A stretch of 27,500 nt of DNA from Symbiodinium natans (GCA_905221605.1 CAJNDS010002150.1:1-27500), one strand, 5' to 3'; counted from the stretch's first letter, positions 1-8,212 are shown. Numbers and translations: made by a program. The notes: generated by a model not told the origin, from the sequence alone.

Positions 1-226
1 TTTGTCTGTTTGTCTGTTTGTGTGTTTGTGTGTTTGTGTGTTTGTGTGTTTGTGTGTTTGTGTGTTTGTGTGTTTGTGTGTTTGTGCGTTTGTGCGTTTG
101 TGTGTTTGTGTTTGTGTGTGTGTGTGTTTGTGTTTGTGTTTGTGTTTGTGTTTCTGTTTGTGTTTCTGTTTGCGTTTGCGCTTGCGTTTGCGTTTGTGTT
201 TGTGTTTGTGTTTGTGTTTGTGTGTG

Positions 227-269
<43 letters not shown>

Positions 270-311
270 TTGTGTGTTTGTTTGTGTGTTTGTGTGTTTG
301 TGTGTGTGTGT
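1..311. repeat. GT-rich simple repeat / minisatellite
   Basis: TTTGTGTG-type units with TTTGCG and TTTCTG variants run without interruption up to the start of a 106-bp duplicated block. The long open frames through it encode only V/C/F/L periodic peptides and are repeat artefacts. Confidence 0.95.
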
Positions 312-417
312 CGCTCCAGATGGCTTGCACTTGGGACATCGGCCACAATTTCGTCACCATGCATAAGATCTTCGGACAGGGAAGCCAGTGAGAGTTTACT
401 CTCTTATCTCCGTGTGT
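312..417. repeat. 106-bp direct duplication, copy 1
   Basis: Identical base for base to 1141-1246, 829 bp downstream. It begins CGCTCCAGATGG and ends CTCCGTGTGT. This copy has GT-rich repeat on its left and unique sequence on its right; copy 2 is the reverse, which suggests duplication or template switching through the GT repeat. Confidence 0.93.
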
Positions 418-902
418 GGCCTTGTTGCCAATCGCAGTTATCCCGCGAGGGAGCTGTACGGGTCGTTGTGCGACTCATCATGGTACCATGGAGGCCCAAT
501 AACCTGGCAGGTTGGGTCGAGAGGCCTAGTGCCACGCATGGAGCCCACTAGACCGCTCTCGAGCGATGAGTAACTTTCAGGTGGATGGGCAACAGAGGGC
601 TAGTCCCAAGAGCAAGAATGGTGGGTCTTAGCACCCGTGTGGCCCGAGGTGGGGCCTAATGGAGGTCCTCCGGACCGCAATAGAGGCCTTAGCGCCAATG
701 GAATTTTATGGATGGATTGGCGATGCTCGGCTCCTTATTCAGCCTTAACCTTTTCTTTTTTTTAGTTGCTAGGATCTGTGTGACGCCATGTCTTCTTTCA
801 CTTTCCCGTTGTCGGAAGTACCGCATGTTTTGGGCCGTCCCCTCTGACCGAGGGGCGTGTGTGTGTGCACCCTGATTCTAAGCTAAGGGTTTTGGAAAGT
901 CT
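418..902. other. Unique sequence without a supported gene
   Basis: Only short open frames are seen on either strand. A pyrimidine tract ending in AG (about 749-765, + strand) resembles a 3' splice or trans-splice acceptor, and an ATG follows at 788, but that frame stops after 19 codons. No repeat array is present. Confidence 0.5.
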
Positions 903-1193
903 CTAAGGCTTGGCCGGACATTTCGTATAGAAGACTGACGGTGAATGTGTTTTATGCAGGGGGCGCGAGGTCCTTTGACATAGCTCGCGCCAACGAAGCT
1001 CTATGTCATCGGGCAGGAAAACGTACCTGCGCGTGGAGTACCTGGGCAAGTTGTTGCAGCTGGTATCCACTATACTGCTTGTGACATCATGTACCCTCAA
1101 AACCCGGAATCCTCGGTCCTCAAATAATTTCAAGTCCGAACGCTCCAGATGGCTTGCACTTGGGACATCGGCCACAATTTCGTCACCATGCAT
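903..1193 (-). CDS. Hypothetical open frame, possible exon(s)
   Basis: A 96-codon minus frame with mixed composition (it contains SDLKLFEDRGFRVLRVHDVT and YVFLPDDIELRWRELCQ), in the same orientation as the exons to its right. Its start lies inside copy 2 of the 106-bp duplication, so the printed ATG is probably not the true start. AG|GTAC sites inside it could be splice donors. No family is recognised. It could be a chance frame. Confidence 0.28.
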   Translation of the reverse strand: MHGDEIVADVPSASHLERSDLKLFEDRGFRVLRVHDVTSSIVDTSCNNLPRYSTRRYVFLPDDIELRWRELCQRTSRPLHKTHSPSVFYTKCPAKP

Positions 1194-1246
1194 AAGATCT
1201 TCGGACAGGGAAGCCAGTGAGAGTTTACTCTCTTATCTCCGTGTGT
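1141..1246. repeat. 106-bp direct duplication, copy 2
   Basis: Exact copy of 312-417. Its right edge runs straight into TTTGTG simple repeat, whereas copy 1 has that repeat on its left. Confidence 0.93.
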
Positions 1247-1369
1247 TTGTGTTTGTGTTTGTGCTTGTGCTGGTGCTTGTGCTTGTGTTTGTGAAAGTGT
1301 TTGTGAAAGTGTTTGTGAAAGTGTTTGTGAAAGTGTTTGTGTTTGCGCTTGCGCTTGCGCTTGCGTTTG
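1247..1369. repeat. TTTGTG / TTTGTGAAAG / TTGCGC simple repeat
   Basis: Hexamers TTTGTG and CTTGTG are followed by four TTTGTGAAAG units and then TTTGCG/CTTGCG units. The TTTGCG motif resumes at 1711 beyond the inverted-repeat element, so that element appears to sit inside this repeat. Confidence 0.9.
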
Positions 1370-1710
1370 TCATGGACAGCTTACCCCCCCCCTGCTATAC
1401 CCCCCCCTCCCCCCCATCGAGCGGCTAGCGTGCTCTTAGCAAGCACTCAGCAAGCCCTCGACACTCAGCAAGGCCTCAGCAGCTGCTCGAGCAATCGAGC
1501 ATCTGCCGAGAGCCTACCGAACGCCTACCGAGCGCGTAGCGAGCGCTTAGCGAGTGCTTAGCGAGTGCTTAGCAAGTGCTTAGCAAGTGCTTAGCAAGAA
1601 ATGCACTAGAAGTCTCCCGATTCAGGAAAGCAAGCGCCCCTGCTCACTAAGAGCTTTATGGGGGGGAGGGGGGGGTATAGGAGGGGGGGGGGGGGGTAAG
1701 CTGTCCATGA
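1370..1710. mobile_element. Inverted-repeat (MITE-like) element, 341 bp
   Basis: The left end TCATGGACAGCTTAC plus a C-tract is matched in inverse orientation at the right end (GTAAGCTGTCCATGA). The arms extend about 45-50 bp through C-tracts around TATA. Both flanks read GTTTG (1365-1369 and 1711-1715), a possible target duplication, but it lies in a TTTGCG repeat and so is ambiguous. The interior carries a degenerate 11-bp tandem repeat and no transposase, so it would be non-autonomous. No known family is recognised. Confidence 0.6.
1428..1602. repeat. Degenerate 11-bp tandem repeat (GCTTAGCGAGT)
   Basis: Units such as GCTTAGCGAGT and GCTTAGCAAGT become nearly perfect from about 1535 to 1600 and decay to the left. 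It fills most of the interior of the inverted-repeat element. Confidence 0.75.
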
Positions 1711-4457
1711 GTTTGCGTTTGCGTGCGGCTATTGCAACCCAGCCGTGCCCCGGAACGCCTGAAACGCCCGGAAAAACACATGTTCCTTCAGAGTAATCAG
1801 AAGCAAGTTGGCCATCAGGGCCCACGCTGAGACACCGCAAAAGACTAAGTCACTACACCCCGAAAACCACACACGTCTTCCCCCAACCTCTGAGTTTTGC
1901 TTCGGGTCCTGCGCGCGTGCGTTGCCTCCGCGTGGCTCCAGAGCACTTGGTGCCTTGCGGGGAGAACATGGGAGAGAACCAGGTAAACCAGGTTCAAAGC
2001 AAGTAGAACCGTTCTACGCCCCAAACTCGTATGCTTCTTTCATGGCATTTCCTGGCACTTGCGCAGTTTCGCACCCCGTCACACCTGGCGCTCGCCCAAG
2101 GCAGTTGAGGCTTGCAGCGCCTACCACAGACATGTGACTGTAGCCCCTTAGTCCCCTGAAGTTGCTGTGGTCATTGAGTTGCAATGCCCATTCGGGAGCG
2201 CGTTTTCGGAGGCCGAGGATCCCAAGCAAAGATCGCAAACAACACCATGCGACCATGAGACTTGCAGCAGGCTTCGCATGTCAGGATGCCCCATGCCTTC
2301 TTGAGCTGTAGCTCGGTAACTTTTCGCCTTGGCGCGGGAGGGTCCATGCGACTTCGGACAGGTCCAGGGCTTGCGCAACCCATGGTCTCAAGCAGAACTG
2401 TGAGGGGTTTCCACAATTAGGGGTACCTTATTGGGTACCTTATTACAAGGGAAGCCTATTTTGGGGGGTCTTTCTTGGGGGTCCCCGATGTTCGCAAAGC
2501 CCCGTGAGAGTTCAGGAGCAAACTCAGTGGCTGACGCAATCTCAGGACCCTTCTGCAGCTTCTCCATCTGCAAGGTATCCAGCTCCTCGAGCTTGGTCAA
2601 GAGGGCTTATGGTTTAGGGTCTAGGGTTTAGGGTTTAGGGTTTAGGGTTTAGGGTTTAGGGTTTAGGGTTTAGGGTTTAGGGTTTAGGGTTTAGGGTTTA
2701 GGGTTAGGGTCCAGGGCTTATGGGGCTTACAGGGCTCATAGAAGGCTTTTTCGGGTTCAAGGAGGGCTGTTTAGGGTTTAGGGTTTAGGGGTTTAGGGCT
2801 TGTGGGGCTTTTAGGGTTTGGGGTTTAGGATTTAGGGTATATAGGCTGCTCGTTGTAGGGCTTTGGGTTTCTTGGGGTTCGCGGACTCCAGGCGGCAGGT
2901 CACCCTGCGTGGGTCGAGTCCCTTGATGTGCGGTGCAATGCTCTCAGGCGGTGTCTGAACTTGCAAGCCGCCACGAACGCAACCTTGAACCCCTCAGCCC
3001 CACAAACATCTCAAGACCCTTTAACCCTAATCCATCTCTGAAACCGTTAACCCCTAAATCCGACCCCGGATGCCTGCTTCTTTAGGTCCACCCCGTCCTC
3101 CCCATCCGCGTGTCTTTGCTTGAGCTTCTCAACCTCCATTTTGGTAGTCGGGCTTGGAAGGGCAAAGGGACAGCCCACACCCAGAAAACCCTCTCGCAAG
3201 CCCTAAATCCTGAAGCCCCGGAACCCTGCAAAGAAGCCCCTTGAATCTTTAAACCCTGAGCCCTGTTTTGCAGGCTTCCTACAGCTTCCCACCAAAAGTA
3301 GCGCCTCACGCTGCTTCTTCTCCATCCTCATCAGCTCCTTCTCGAGGGGCCTCAGCATTGAATTCAAGAATGCGGGCTGCGGGCACGGCCGAAGAATCAA
3401 CCCCCCCCTCCTCCGCCCGCATCCCGTGAAACTACAGTGGAACTACAGTGGACATTCCCATTCCTACCAAGGTTTATGTGGAGGTCATCCAAATTCAGGG
3501 ATTCCTTGTAGGCAGGGTTCAGCTTTCGGTGGGTGGTACGGGCGGGTTTGGGCGGAGACATGAACCTTGGCACATGCCAACTGCTACATCTGCTATCCTT
3601 GCATGCAACCTAGTGGCATCCCTGAACCCTCAACCCTATATTTGTCTTGTACTAGCTTGGCCCTTGGAAGCCTCTGACGAAATTTTCTTGAAGCTGGTCC
3701 TCTTCAGCCCAATCAGGGGGAAAAAATGTGCCAAAAAAGGTGCCACGGCCCTACCTAGTATGCGACACCCGAAACTCCTGGCTGCTACGCTCACATTGCT
3801 TTGGGATGTTTCCGGTTGGAGGGGCTTTCTTGGTTGGTTTTAGGATTTGGGTTTAAGGTTTAGGGTTCAGGGTTTAGGGCTTAGAGGTTGAGGTTTAAGG
3901 CGCAGGGTTGGGTTTAGGGTTTAGAGGCCGGGCCCCAGGCAAACCAGAAACCAGCATGAGCCAAAGCCTTTGCCCCGAACTCGTCTGGCTTGGAGCTTCA
4001 TGGGTAGCAAAAAGTGGGGTTGTACGTAAGGTAATTCTACTTGTAACCAGTTATAGCCTTATAGCTATAAGTGGGGTTATAAGTAGGTAATTCTACTTAG
4101 AGCCGAAACCCTACTTATAACTACCCATGAAACTCAAAGCCAGGACTGCCCGGTCTCTCCGTCCATTCTTGGGCTCGCGCGACAAGGTGGAGGGCGCAGG
4201 TTGCGCCACCTTCTCCTTCTCCTTCTCATTCTCTTTGTCATCCTTCCCCCAAACACCTAAACCCTAAACCCGAAACCCTGACCCCTAAGATGCTGGGCTC
4301 CAGGAGCCGGAGGAAAGAGGTCGTGGTAGCATACACTGCTTGATCCAAGGGCTTAGGAGTTTGGATTTCGCGTGGGGTCGGGGAGGGTTTGGGAGGGCTT
4401 GGACTTGCACCCAAAAGCCTGGAGCATGACTCTGTTTTGGGGCCCCAACAGCAGACA
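1711..4457 (-). CDS. Multi-exon hypothetical protein, 12-exon chain
   Basis: Minus-strand exons in transcript order: 4457-4419, 4351-4283, 4242-4147, 3522-3468, 3376-3310, 3152-3074, 2954-2904, 2591-2484, 2397-2297, 2164-2027, 1953-1888, 1826-~1711. Every junction keeps phase. Donors are GT (e.g. GTGAGG after 3310, GTAGGA after 3468), GC (after 4419, 3074 and 2297) and one GA (after 2484); all acceptors are AG. The product has a charged stretch (DDKENEKEKEKVAQPAPSTL), an acidic one (RILEFNAEAPREGADEDGEE), coiled-coil-like parts (MEVEKLKQRHADGEDGVDLK; LEELDTLQMEKLQK) and a mixed C-terminal part (SHMSVVGAASLNCLGRAPGV). No domain is recognised. The true start is unknown, and the 3' end runs into the inverted-repeat element. 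Permissive donors make phase agreement weaker evidence than usual, and the 40-nt intron 4282-4243 is suspiciously short. Confidence 0.5.
2398..2483 (-). mobile_element. Introner-like intron, 86 nt (copy A)
   Basis: The minus-sense intron runs from GACCCCC to CCTCACAG. It shares CAATAAGG..ACCCCTAATT..GGAAACC..CACAG and an upstream CCCCCCAAAATAGG block with the intron at 12448-12533, which has exactly the same length. Two same-length related introns in unrelated positions suggest insertion-derived introns. Confidence 0.6.
2611..2840 (+). repeat. TTTAGGG array plus degenerate tail
   Basis: About 13 near-perfect TTTAGGG units (2611-2709) are followed by degenerate copies to about 2840. In the minus-strand model it is the C-rich 3' part of the intron 2592-2903. 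Confidence 0.95.
3841..3935 (+). repeat. Degenerate TTTAGGG array
   Basis: Mixed TTTAGGG, TTCAGGG, TTAAGG and TTGAGG units inside the 624-nt intron 4146-3523 of the 12-exon chain. Confidence 0.85.
3991..4137. repeat. Fold-back element with internal duplication
   Basis: TGGAGCTTCATGGGTAG (3991-4007) is nearly inverse to CTACCCATGAAACTCAA (4121-4137), and pairing continues inward with mismatches to about 36 bp. Inside, AAGTGGGGTT...GGTAATTCTACTT occurs twice about 56 bp apart. It lies within a minus-strand intron; possibly a small non-autonomous element. Confidence 0.6.
4254..4290 (-). repeat. Short CCCTAAA array
   Basis: About five degenerate CCCTAAA units. In minus sense this is G-rich and overlaps the proposed 40-nt intron 4282-4243. 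Confidence 0.8.
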
Positions 4458-4473
4458 CTGGCAACAATACTAC

Positions 4474-4545
4474 CTTATAACAGTAGCCCCAAAAGGGACC
4501 ATATTTTGAGCAGTGACCATATCGTGAGCGCCCCAAAAAGTCCTC
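4474..4545 (-). mobile_element. Introner-like sequence (GATATGGTCAC type)
   Basis: The minus-sense block TATGGTCACTGCTC..ATATGGTCC..TTTTGGGG..CTGTTATAAGG matches the block at 5570-5640 (TATGGTCACTTCTCTAA..TATGGTCC..TTTGGGG..CTGTTAAAAGG). It lies directly upstream of the acceptor of the exon 4457-4419. Confidence 0.5.
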
Positions 4546-4616
4546 ATTCTTGAGCGCCAAGACCCTTATAGCACGAAGTGAAAAGAACCCAACAGGTTGA
4601 CCCCTTAAGGCCTTTG

Positions 4617-4732
4617 AAGCCCTAAACCCTAAACCCTGAACCCTAAACCCTAAACCCTAAACCTTAAACCCTGAACCCTGAACCCTAAACCCTAAACCCT
4701 AAACCCTAAACCCTAAACCCTAAACCCTAAAC
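4617..4732 (-). repeat. CCCTAAA array
   Basis: About 16 units with a few CCCTGAA variants. It abuts the right-hand exon 4733-4816, whose proposed donor reads AGG|GTTTAGGG on the minus strand, so the array would form the intron 5' end. Confidence 0.95.
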
Positions 4733-4816
4733 CCTAAAGAAGGGGAAGTAGATATCTCGAGTGCAAAGCCCAGCTCTCCTGCTGCGGCGCCTCAGAGCCT
4801 GTGGCAGCTTCGCAGG
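4733..4816 (-). CDS. Candidate exon
   Basis: Acceptor TCTCCTACAG|CC lies to the right and a TTTAGGG-type donor to the left. Two frames are open: CEAATGSEAPQQESWALHS (two leading bases) and PAKLPQALRRRSRR... (phase 0, which fits the next exon at 4457). The frame is unresolved. It has CCCTAAA repeat on its left and TTTAGGG on its right. Confidence 0.4.
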
Positions 4817-4835
4817 CTGTAGGAGACATGGGTTG

Positions 4836-4930
4836 AGGGCTTAGGGTTTGGGGTTTAGGGTTTAGGGTTTAGGGTTTAGGGTTTAGGGTTTAGGGTTTAG
4901 GGTTTAGGGTTTGGTTTAGGTTTCAGGGTA
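4836..4930 (+). repeat. TTTAGGG array
   Basis: About 12 units with variant ends. On the minus strand it is the C-rich region upstream of the acceptor at 4816. Confidence 0.95.
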
Positions 4931-5043
4931 TCGTCAAAGTTGTGGAATCAGGGTTTGCGGGTTCAGGGAACGTAGCCATGCCTAGAATGAGTATCAATTG
5001 AACAGCTCTTGCCTCTGACAAATCAGCACAAGCTACAGCTGCA
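4931..5043 (-). other. Unique spacer between inward-facing arrays, doubtful exon
   Basis: A minus frame after GGGCTGCAG| reads VACADLSEARAVQLILIL. However, this segment has TTTAGGG on its left and CCCTAAA on its right, the arrangement expected for an intron interior, so it may be a fold-back loop rather than an exon. Confidence 0.25.
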
Positions 5044-5113
5044 GCCCTAAACCCTAAACCCTGAACCCTAGACCCTAGACCCTAGACCCTAAACCCTAAA
5101 CCCCCCCCCCCCC
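5044..5113 (-). repeat. CCCTAAA array with poly-C
   Basis: Variant units CCCTGAA and CCCTAGA end in about 14 consecutive C followed by CCCACC. Confidence 0.9.
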
Positions 5114-5119
5114 ACCCAC

Positions 5120-5162
5120 CTTTGGCATCTTCCGCCAGCGGCCTCAATGCGATCCGTGTCCC
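5120..5162 (-). CDS. Candidate 43-nt exon
   Basis: GGGACACGG...GCCAAAG reads GTRIALRPLAEDAK in phase 0. The donor AAAG|GTGGGTGG is close to consensus; the acceptor is CCCATGAG|. Phase out is 1. Confidence 0.45.
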
Positions 5163-5179
5163 CTCATGGGTGCCTTTCA

Positions 5180-5288
5180 TAACCCTAAACCCTAAACCCT
5201 AAACCCTAAACCCTAAACCCCTAAACCCCTAAACCCTAACCCCTAAACCCCTAAACCCCAAACCCCTAAACCCCAAACCCTAAACCCT
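5180..5288 (-). repeat. CCCTAAA / CCCCTAAA array
   Basis: Mixed 7- and 8-mers (CCCCTAAA from about 5217), showing local homogenisation of an 8-bp variant. Confidence 0.95.
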
Positions 5289-5333
5289 CTTGCAGGGATG
5301 CATGGTAGAACAACAGCAGAGGAGGTCGCCTAC

Positions 5334-5392
5334 AAGCGGGCTCCCCAAGCCACGGGCTGGGCCGCAACTTCTTCCTGGGGCGCCTCGCGCGC
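5334..5392 (-). CDS. Candidate exon (minus), ambiguous strand
   Basis: Minus: acceptor CGCTTTGGCCTCAG|, frame AREAPQEEVAAQPVAWGAR, donor CGCTT|GTAGGC. The same segment has good + strand sites (CCCTCTTGCAG| at 5294 and |GTAAGG at about 5410) around an open frame starting GCMVEQQQRRSPTSG. Minus is preferred because it agrees with the neighbours. Confidence 0.35.
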
Positions 5393-5410
5393 CTGAGGCC
5401 AAAGCGAAGG

Positions 5411-5550
5411 GGTAAGGGTTTAGGGTTTAGGGGGTTAGGGTTCAGGTTTAGGGTTTAGGGTTTAGGGTTTAGGGTTTAGGGTTTAGGGTTTTGGGTTTAG
5501 GGTTTAGGGTTTAGGGCTTAGGGCTTAGGGCTTAGGGTTTAGGGTTTAGC
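5411..5550 (+). repeat. TTTAGGG array
   Basis: About 18 units including CTTAGGG and GGGGTTAGGG variants. Confidence 0.95.
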
Positions 5551-5569
5551 ACCCATGAGGGGGTTTGAG

Positions 5570-5640
5570 TATTTGGGGGCCGCCTTTTAACAGGAACCCC
5601 AAATGTGGACCATACTTAGAGAAGTGACCATACCTTGCAA
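5570..5640 (-). mobile_element. Introner-like sequence with ATTTGGGG/CCCCAAAT ends
   Basis: In minus sense it begins GTATGGTCACTTCTCTAAG, resembling the start of the intron at 17033 (GTACCGTCAGTTCTCTAAA). An inverted ATTTGGGG/CCCCAAAT pair encloses CCGCCTTTTAACAG. Related to 4474-4545. Confidence 0.5.
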
Positions 5641-5865
5641 ATACGAACAGCAAGCCGTAACAACAAGAACTCTAATAATCAAGTTTAAGGAACTACAAGG
5701 ACTGGGAACTCCCCAGACTAAGATAGAGCCCCGCCATGTTGAGGATCACCTACTCTTCCAGCGCTGCGTCCCCTACACGGAGTCCTGGCTACCATAAAAC
5801 CACGGATCCAAAATCCCAAACCCTGCGCCCACAGACATCCAAAAAGTAAAGCGCCCCTGCGCGGC
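5641..5865. other. No confident gene
   Basis: A 64-codon + frame (5603-5797) and short minus frames exist without convincing boundaries. A minus donor AGAGTAG|GTGATC lies near 5750, so a further exon here is possible. Confidence 0.3.
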
Positions 5866-6045
5866 CTCTTCTGCTGCAACAGCGGGGGCAGTGTCCCGAT
5901 TCTCGGCGCCATCGCCTGACTGCTTCCCACCAAGCAGTTCAACAGTGATGTTCCTCTCAGTGCCAGCTTGGGAAGATGGGAAGCTTCGGGCAGTACAGTA
6001 GGCTTCTGAAGGACTTTGCACCGGGCATTTGAAAACCTTCCGATT
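5866..6045 (-). CDS. Candidate 60-codon exon, hypothetical protein
   Basis: Acceptor GAGCTGCCCCAAG|AAT; the frame begins NRKVFKCPVQSPSEAYCTAR and continues through TERNITVELLGGKQSGDGAE to an acidic/Ala-rich end (APAVAAEE). The end is set at AGAAGAG|GCC (GC donor); a GT donor after LLG (5931) is the alternative. The continuous mixed-composition frame makes this one of the better exons. No family is recognised. Confidence 0.5.
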
Positions 6046-6087
6046 CTTGGGGCAGCTCAAGGCTTGTCGACAAGAGCCACCCCTCCC

Positions 6088-6160
6088 TCTCCCCCCCTCC
6101 TCCCCTCCCGCCTTCCCCTCCCCCCCCCCCGCTCCCTTCCCCTCCCCTTTGGGCTCCGCG
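6088..6160. repeat. C-rich tract (CCTCCCC/CCCCTCC)
   Basis: Poly-pyrimidine C-rich low complexity. It generates proline-rich (+) and glycine-rich (-) open frames that are not believed. In minus sense it lies upstream of a possible exon and is not an ordinary pyrimidine acceptor tract. Confidence 0.8.
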
Positions 6161-6262
6161 CTGCCGATTCGGGATGTCCGCGCTGCCTGGCGTGGCACTG
6201 CGGTCAGACACAAGGCCTGAAAAGCCCTGAAGACGACCCAACACCCCACCTTGACCCCTTTG

Positions 6263-6358
6263 AAACCCTACACCCTAAACCCTAAACCCTGAACCCGAAA
6301 CCCTAAACCCTAAGCCCTGAACCCGAAGCCCTAAACCCTAAACCCTGAACCCTAAAAC
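6263..6358 (-). repeat. Degenerate CCCTAAA array
   Basis: Units with CCCGAAA, CCCTGAA and CCCGAAG variants. On the minus strand it begins GTTTTAGGG right at the donor of the exon 6359-6448. Confidence 0.9.
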
Positions 6359-6448
6359 CTGACAAAATTCATCGGTGTTGCCCGCCTCGTTGCCCCGTGC
6401 TTTGGGCTTCTTTCCCCTCTTGCCAACGAGGAACTCAAAGCCATCATC
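6359..6448 (-). CDS. Exon, 30 codons, basic DDGFEFLVGKRGKK motif
   Basis: Exactly 30 codons between the acceptor CCTCCTCCAAG| and the donor TGTCAG|GTTTTAGG. It reads DDGFEFLVGKRGKKPKARGN, then EAGNTDEFCQ. The left intron starts directly with telomere-type repeat and the right one ends in its complement. The acidic-aromatic-basic motif recalls EEEDGWTVAKPTRK at 13627-13692. No family is assigned. Confidence 0.58.
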
Positions 6449-6458
6449 CTTGGAGGAG

Positions 6459-6562
6459 GCTTAGGGTTTAGGGTTTAGGGTTTAGGGTTTAGGGTTTAGG
6501 GTTTAGGGTTTAGGGTTTAGGGTTAAGGGGTTTAGGGTTTGGGGTTTGGGGTTTAGGGTTTC
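6459..6562 (+). repeat. TTTAGGG array
   Basis: About 13 units, with TTTGGGG variants at the right end. Confidence 0.95.
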
Positions 6563-6612
6563 GTGGTTCAGCGTGCAAGGCTTGGGGCTCGAGGGTGCAA
6601 TGTTTGTCTTCC

Positions 6613-6690
6613 CCAAACCCTAAACCCTATAAACCCTAAGCCCTAAACCCTAAACCCTAAACCCTAAACCCCTAAACCCCTAAACCCTAA
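6613..6690 (-). repeat. CCCTAAA array
   Basis: About 10 units including CCCCTAAA variants. Confidence 0.95.
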
Positions 6691-6717
6691 AGCCAAGACT
6701 GACTAAAGGTTTAGGAC

Positions 6718-6779
6718 CTCTGCGGGCATGCGTATCCTATCGGCCGCACAGATTCGGCCGCACAGATCGGTTTAATCGG
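6718..6779 (-). CDS. Candidate exon
   Basis: Acceptor CAGTCCTCCAG|CCG, donor CGCAGAG|GTCC. It reads PIKPICAAESVRPIGYACPQ; an earlier GC donor after GY is possible. It lies between a CCCTAAA (left) and a TTTAGGG (right) array. An internal direct repeat CGGCCGCACAGAT (6751-6777) is noted. Confidence 0.42.
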
Positions 6780-6816
6780 CTGGAGGACTGTAAGTTGTGC
6801 TTAACCGGCACCGGCA

Positions 6817-6940
6817 TAGGGTTTAGGGTTTAGGGGTTTAGGGTTTTAAGGGGTTTAGGGTTTAGGGGTTTAGGGTTTTTAGGGGGTTTAGGGTTTTAAG
6901 GGGTTTGAGGTTTAGGAGTTTCGCGTTTAGGGGTTTCGGG
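6817..6940 (+). repeat. Degenerate TTTAGGG / TTTAGGGG array
   Basis: Many 8-10-bp variants (TTTAGGGG, TTTTAAGGGG) show drift from the heptamer. Confidence 0.9.
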
Positions 6941-6946
6941 CTTAAC

Positions 6947-7015
6947 CCAGCAGCTTCCGCGGGCACACCCAAGCTCGGAGCATCGAGGTTGTCATTTGCA
7001 TCCTCGCTGATGGGC
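6947..7015 (-). CDS. Candidate exon
   Basis: Acceptor GGCTCCAAG|G; it reads PISEDANDNLDAPSLGVPAE then AA, with donor GCTGG|GTTAAG. The frame is acidic and clean. Confidence 0.45.
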
Positions 7016-7061
7016 CTTGGAGCCAGGGCGGGTCAGGGCGGGCAATTGACAGCCAGGGGGT

Positions 7062-7096
7062 TTTAGGGTTTAGGGTTTAGGGTTTAGGGTTGATGG
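7062..7096 (+). repeat. Short TTTAGGG array
   Basis: Four to five units. Confidence 0.9.
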
Positions 7097-7137
7097 TTTT
7101 GGGACTTTCGCGCGCCGACTGGGTCTGCCTTGCTGGC

Positions 7138-7285
7138 CTCTGATCGCGCATCCTACGGTCAGGTCTGCCACAACCAGGCGAAGTGATGCGAAGAATCCGA
7201 GTCTCCCGAGATGCTCTGCCAGCAGCCTACGGGCTCTCAGCAGATCTCGCCCCGAGTCGTCACCGTGCCTCTTCAATGCTGTCAT
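7138..7285 (-). CDS. Candidate 49-codon exon
   Basis: The minus frame begins MTALKRHGDDSGRDLLRARR and continues LLAEHLGRLGFFASLRLVVA. Acceptor CAATCCTAAG|ATG, donor ATCAGAG|GCC (GC type). The frame stays open to 7333 upstream, so the ATG need not be a start. Amphipathic Leu/Arg-rich, no domain recognised. Confidence 0.42.
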
Positions 7286-7366
7286 CTTAGGATTGTTGGG
7301 ACCATCACGGCTGCCAACGTGGAGCCATTGCAATGAGAAGCTCTCCTGTTGTCATGGCATTCCGGA

Positions 7367-7615
7367 TCAGGCCCGAGAAGACACGACCAAGCTGGCTTCC
7401 ATCATGGTATGGGTTACATCATCAGAAGATAGCTTCTGAAGGATCTCATGCGGCGGACATGGGGGGATGGCCAAGCCAAGACCGAAGACTCCGGAGCATC
7501 CCTCCTCTCCGGAATCAGGGGCATCAGTCATCATCGAGAGGAAAGCCGCAGTGAAACACCAGCCCCTACAAGCAGCAGAATGCGCTCTACTTAAAGCCAT
7601 GGAGGTCCTGAGCAT
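7367..7615 (-). CDS. Hypothetical open frame, strand uncertain
   Basis: The minus frame ends HEILQKLSSDDVTHTMMEAS... and a stop at 7367. A competing + frame (7467-7655) reads KTPEHPSSPESGASVIIERK. Both are open and look protein-like; orientation is taken from the neighbours. Splice boundaries are not resolved. Confidence 0.3.
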   Translation of the reverse strand: MLRTSMALSRAHSAACRGWCFTAAFLSMMTDAPDSGEEGCSGVFGLGLAIPPCPPHEILQKLSSDDVTHTMMEASLVVSSRA

Positions 7616-7659
7616 GCCAATGCTGGGTTGGCTCAGCTCAAGGCATCATCCCTGATTCT

Positions 7660-7790
7660 GGCTCGCCGGTGGCGCCATAGTTCGTAGTGGGCTTGGCCTC
7701 GAGTCTGTGGACTTGAAGTCGAGGGGCGTTTGCCAGTTGTTTGGGTTTGGGGTTCAAAGCTCATGGACTACGTAGGATGCAGCTTGCAGC
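7660..7790. other. Unique spacer, no gene seen
   Basis: GC-rich unique sequence leading into the microsatellite block. No open frame with boundaries was found. Confidence 0.5.
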
Positions 7791-7792
7791 AG

Positions 7793-8145
7793 CACATATA
7801 TACATATATGTGTATATATACATATACGCACATCTGTCCATCGACATATATACCACATACACATACATATACATATACATATACATACACATATACACAT
7901 ACATATACATTATATACATTATATACATTATATACATTATATACATTATATACATTATATACATTATATACATTATATACATTATATACATTATATACAT
8001 TATATACATTATATACATTATATACATTATATACATTATATACATTATATACAATATATATATATATACATCATATACATTATATACATATACATATACA
8101 TATACATGTACATATACATGTACATGTACATGTACATGTACATAA

Positions 8146-8212
<67 letters not shown>

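Noticed and set aside
2-551. Overlapping open frames of up to 177 codons (Val/Cys/Phe-rich)
   Set aside because: Translations of GT simple repeat; all frames are open because the repeat lacks stops.
3448-3843. + strand 131-codon open frame
   Set aside because: Overlaps the minus exon 3522-3468 with its GTAGGA donor. Composition beyond the first 40 codons is unconvincing.
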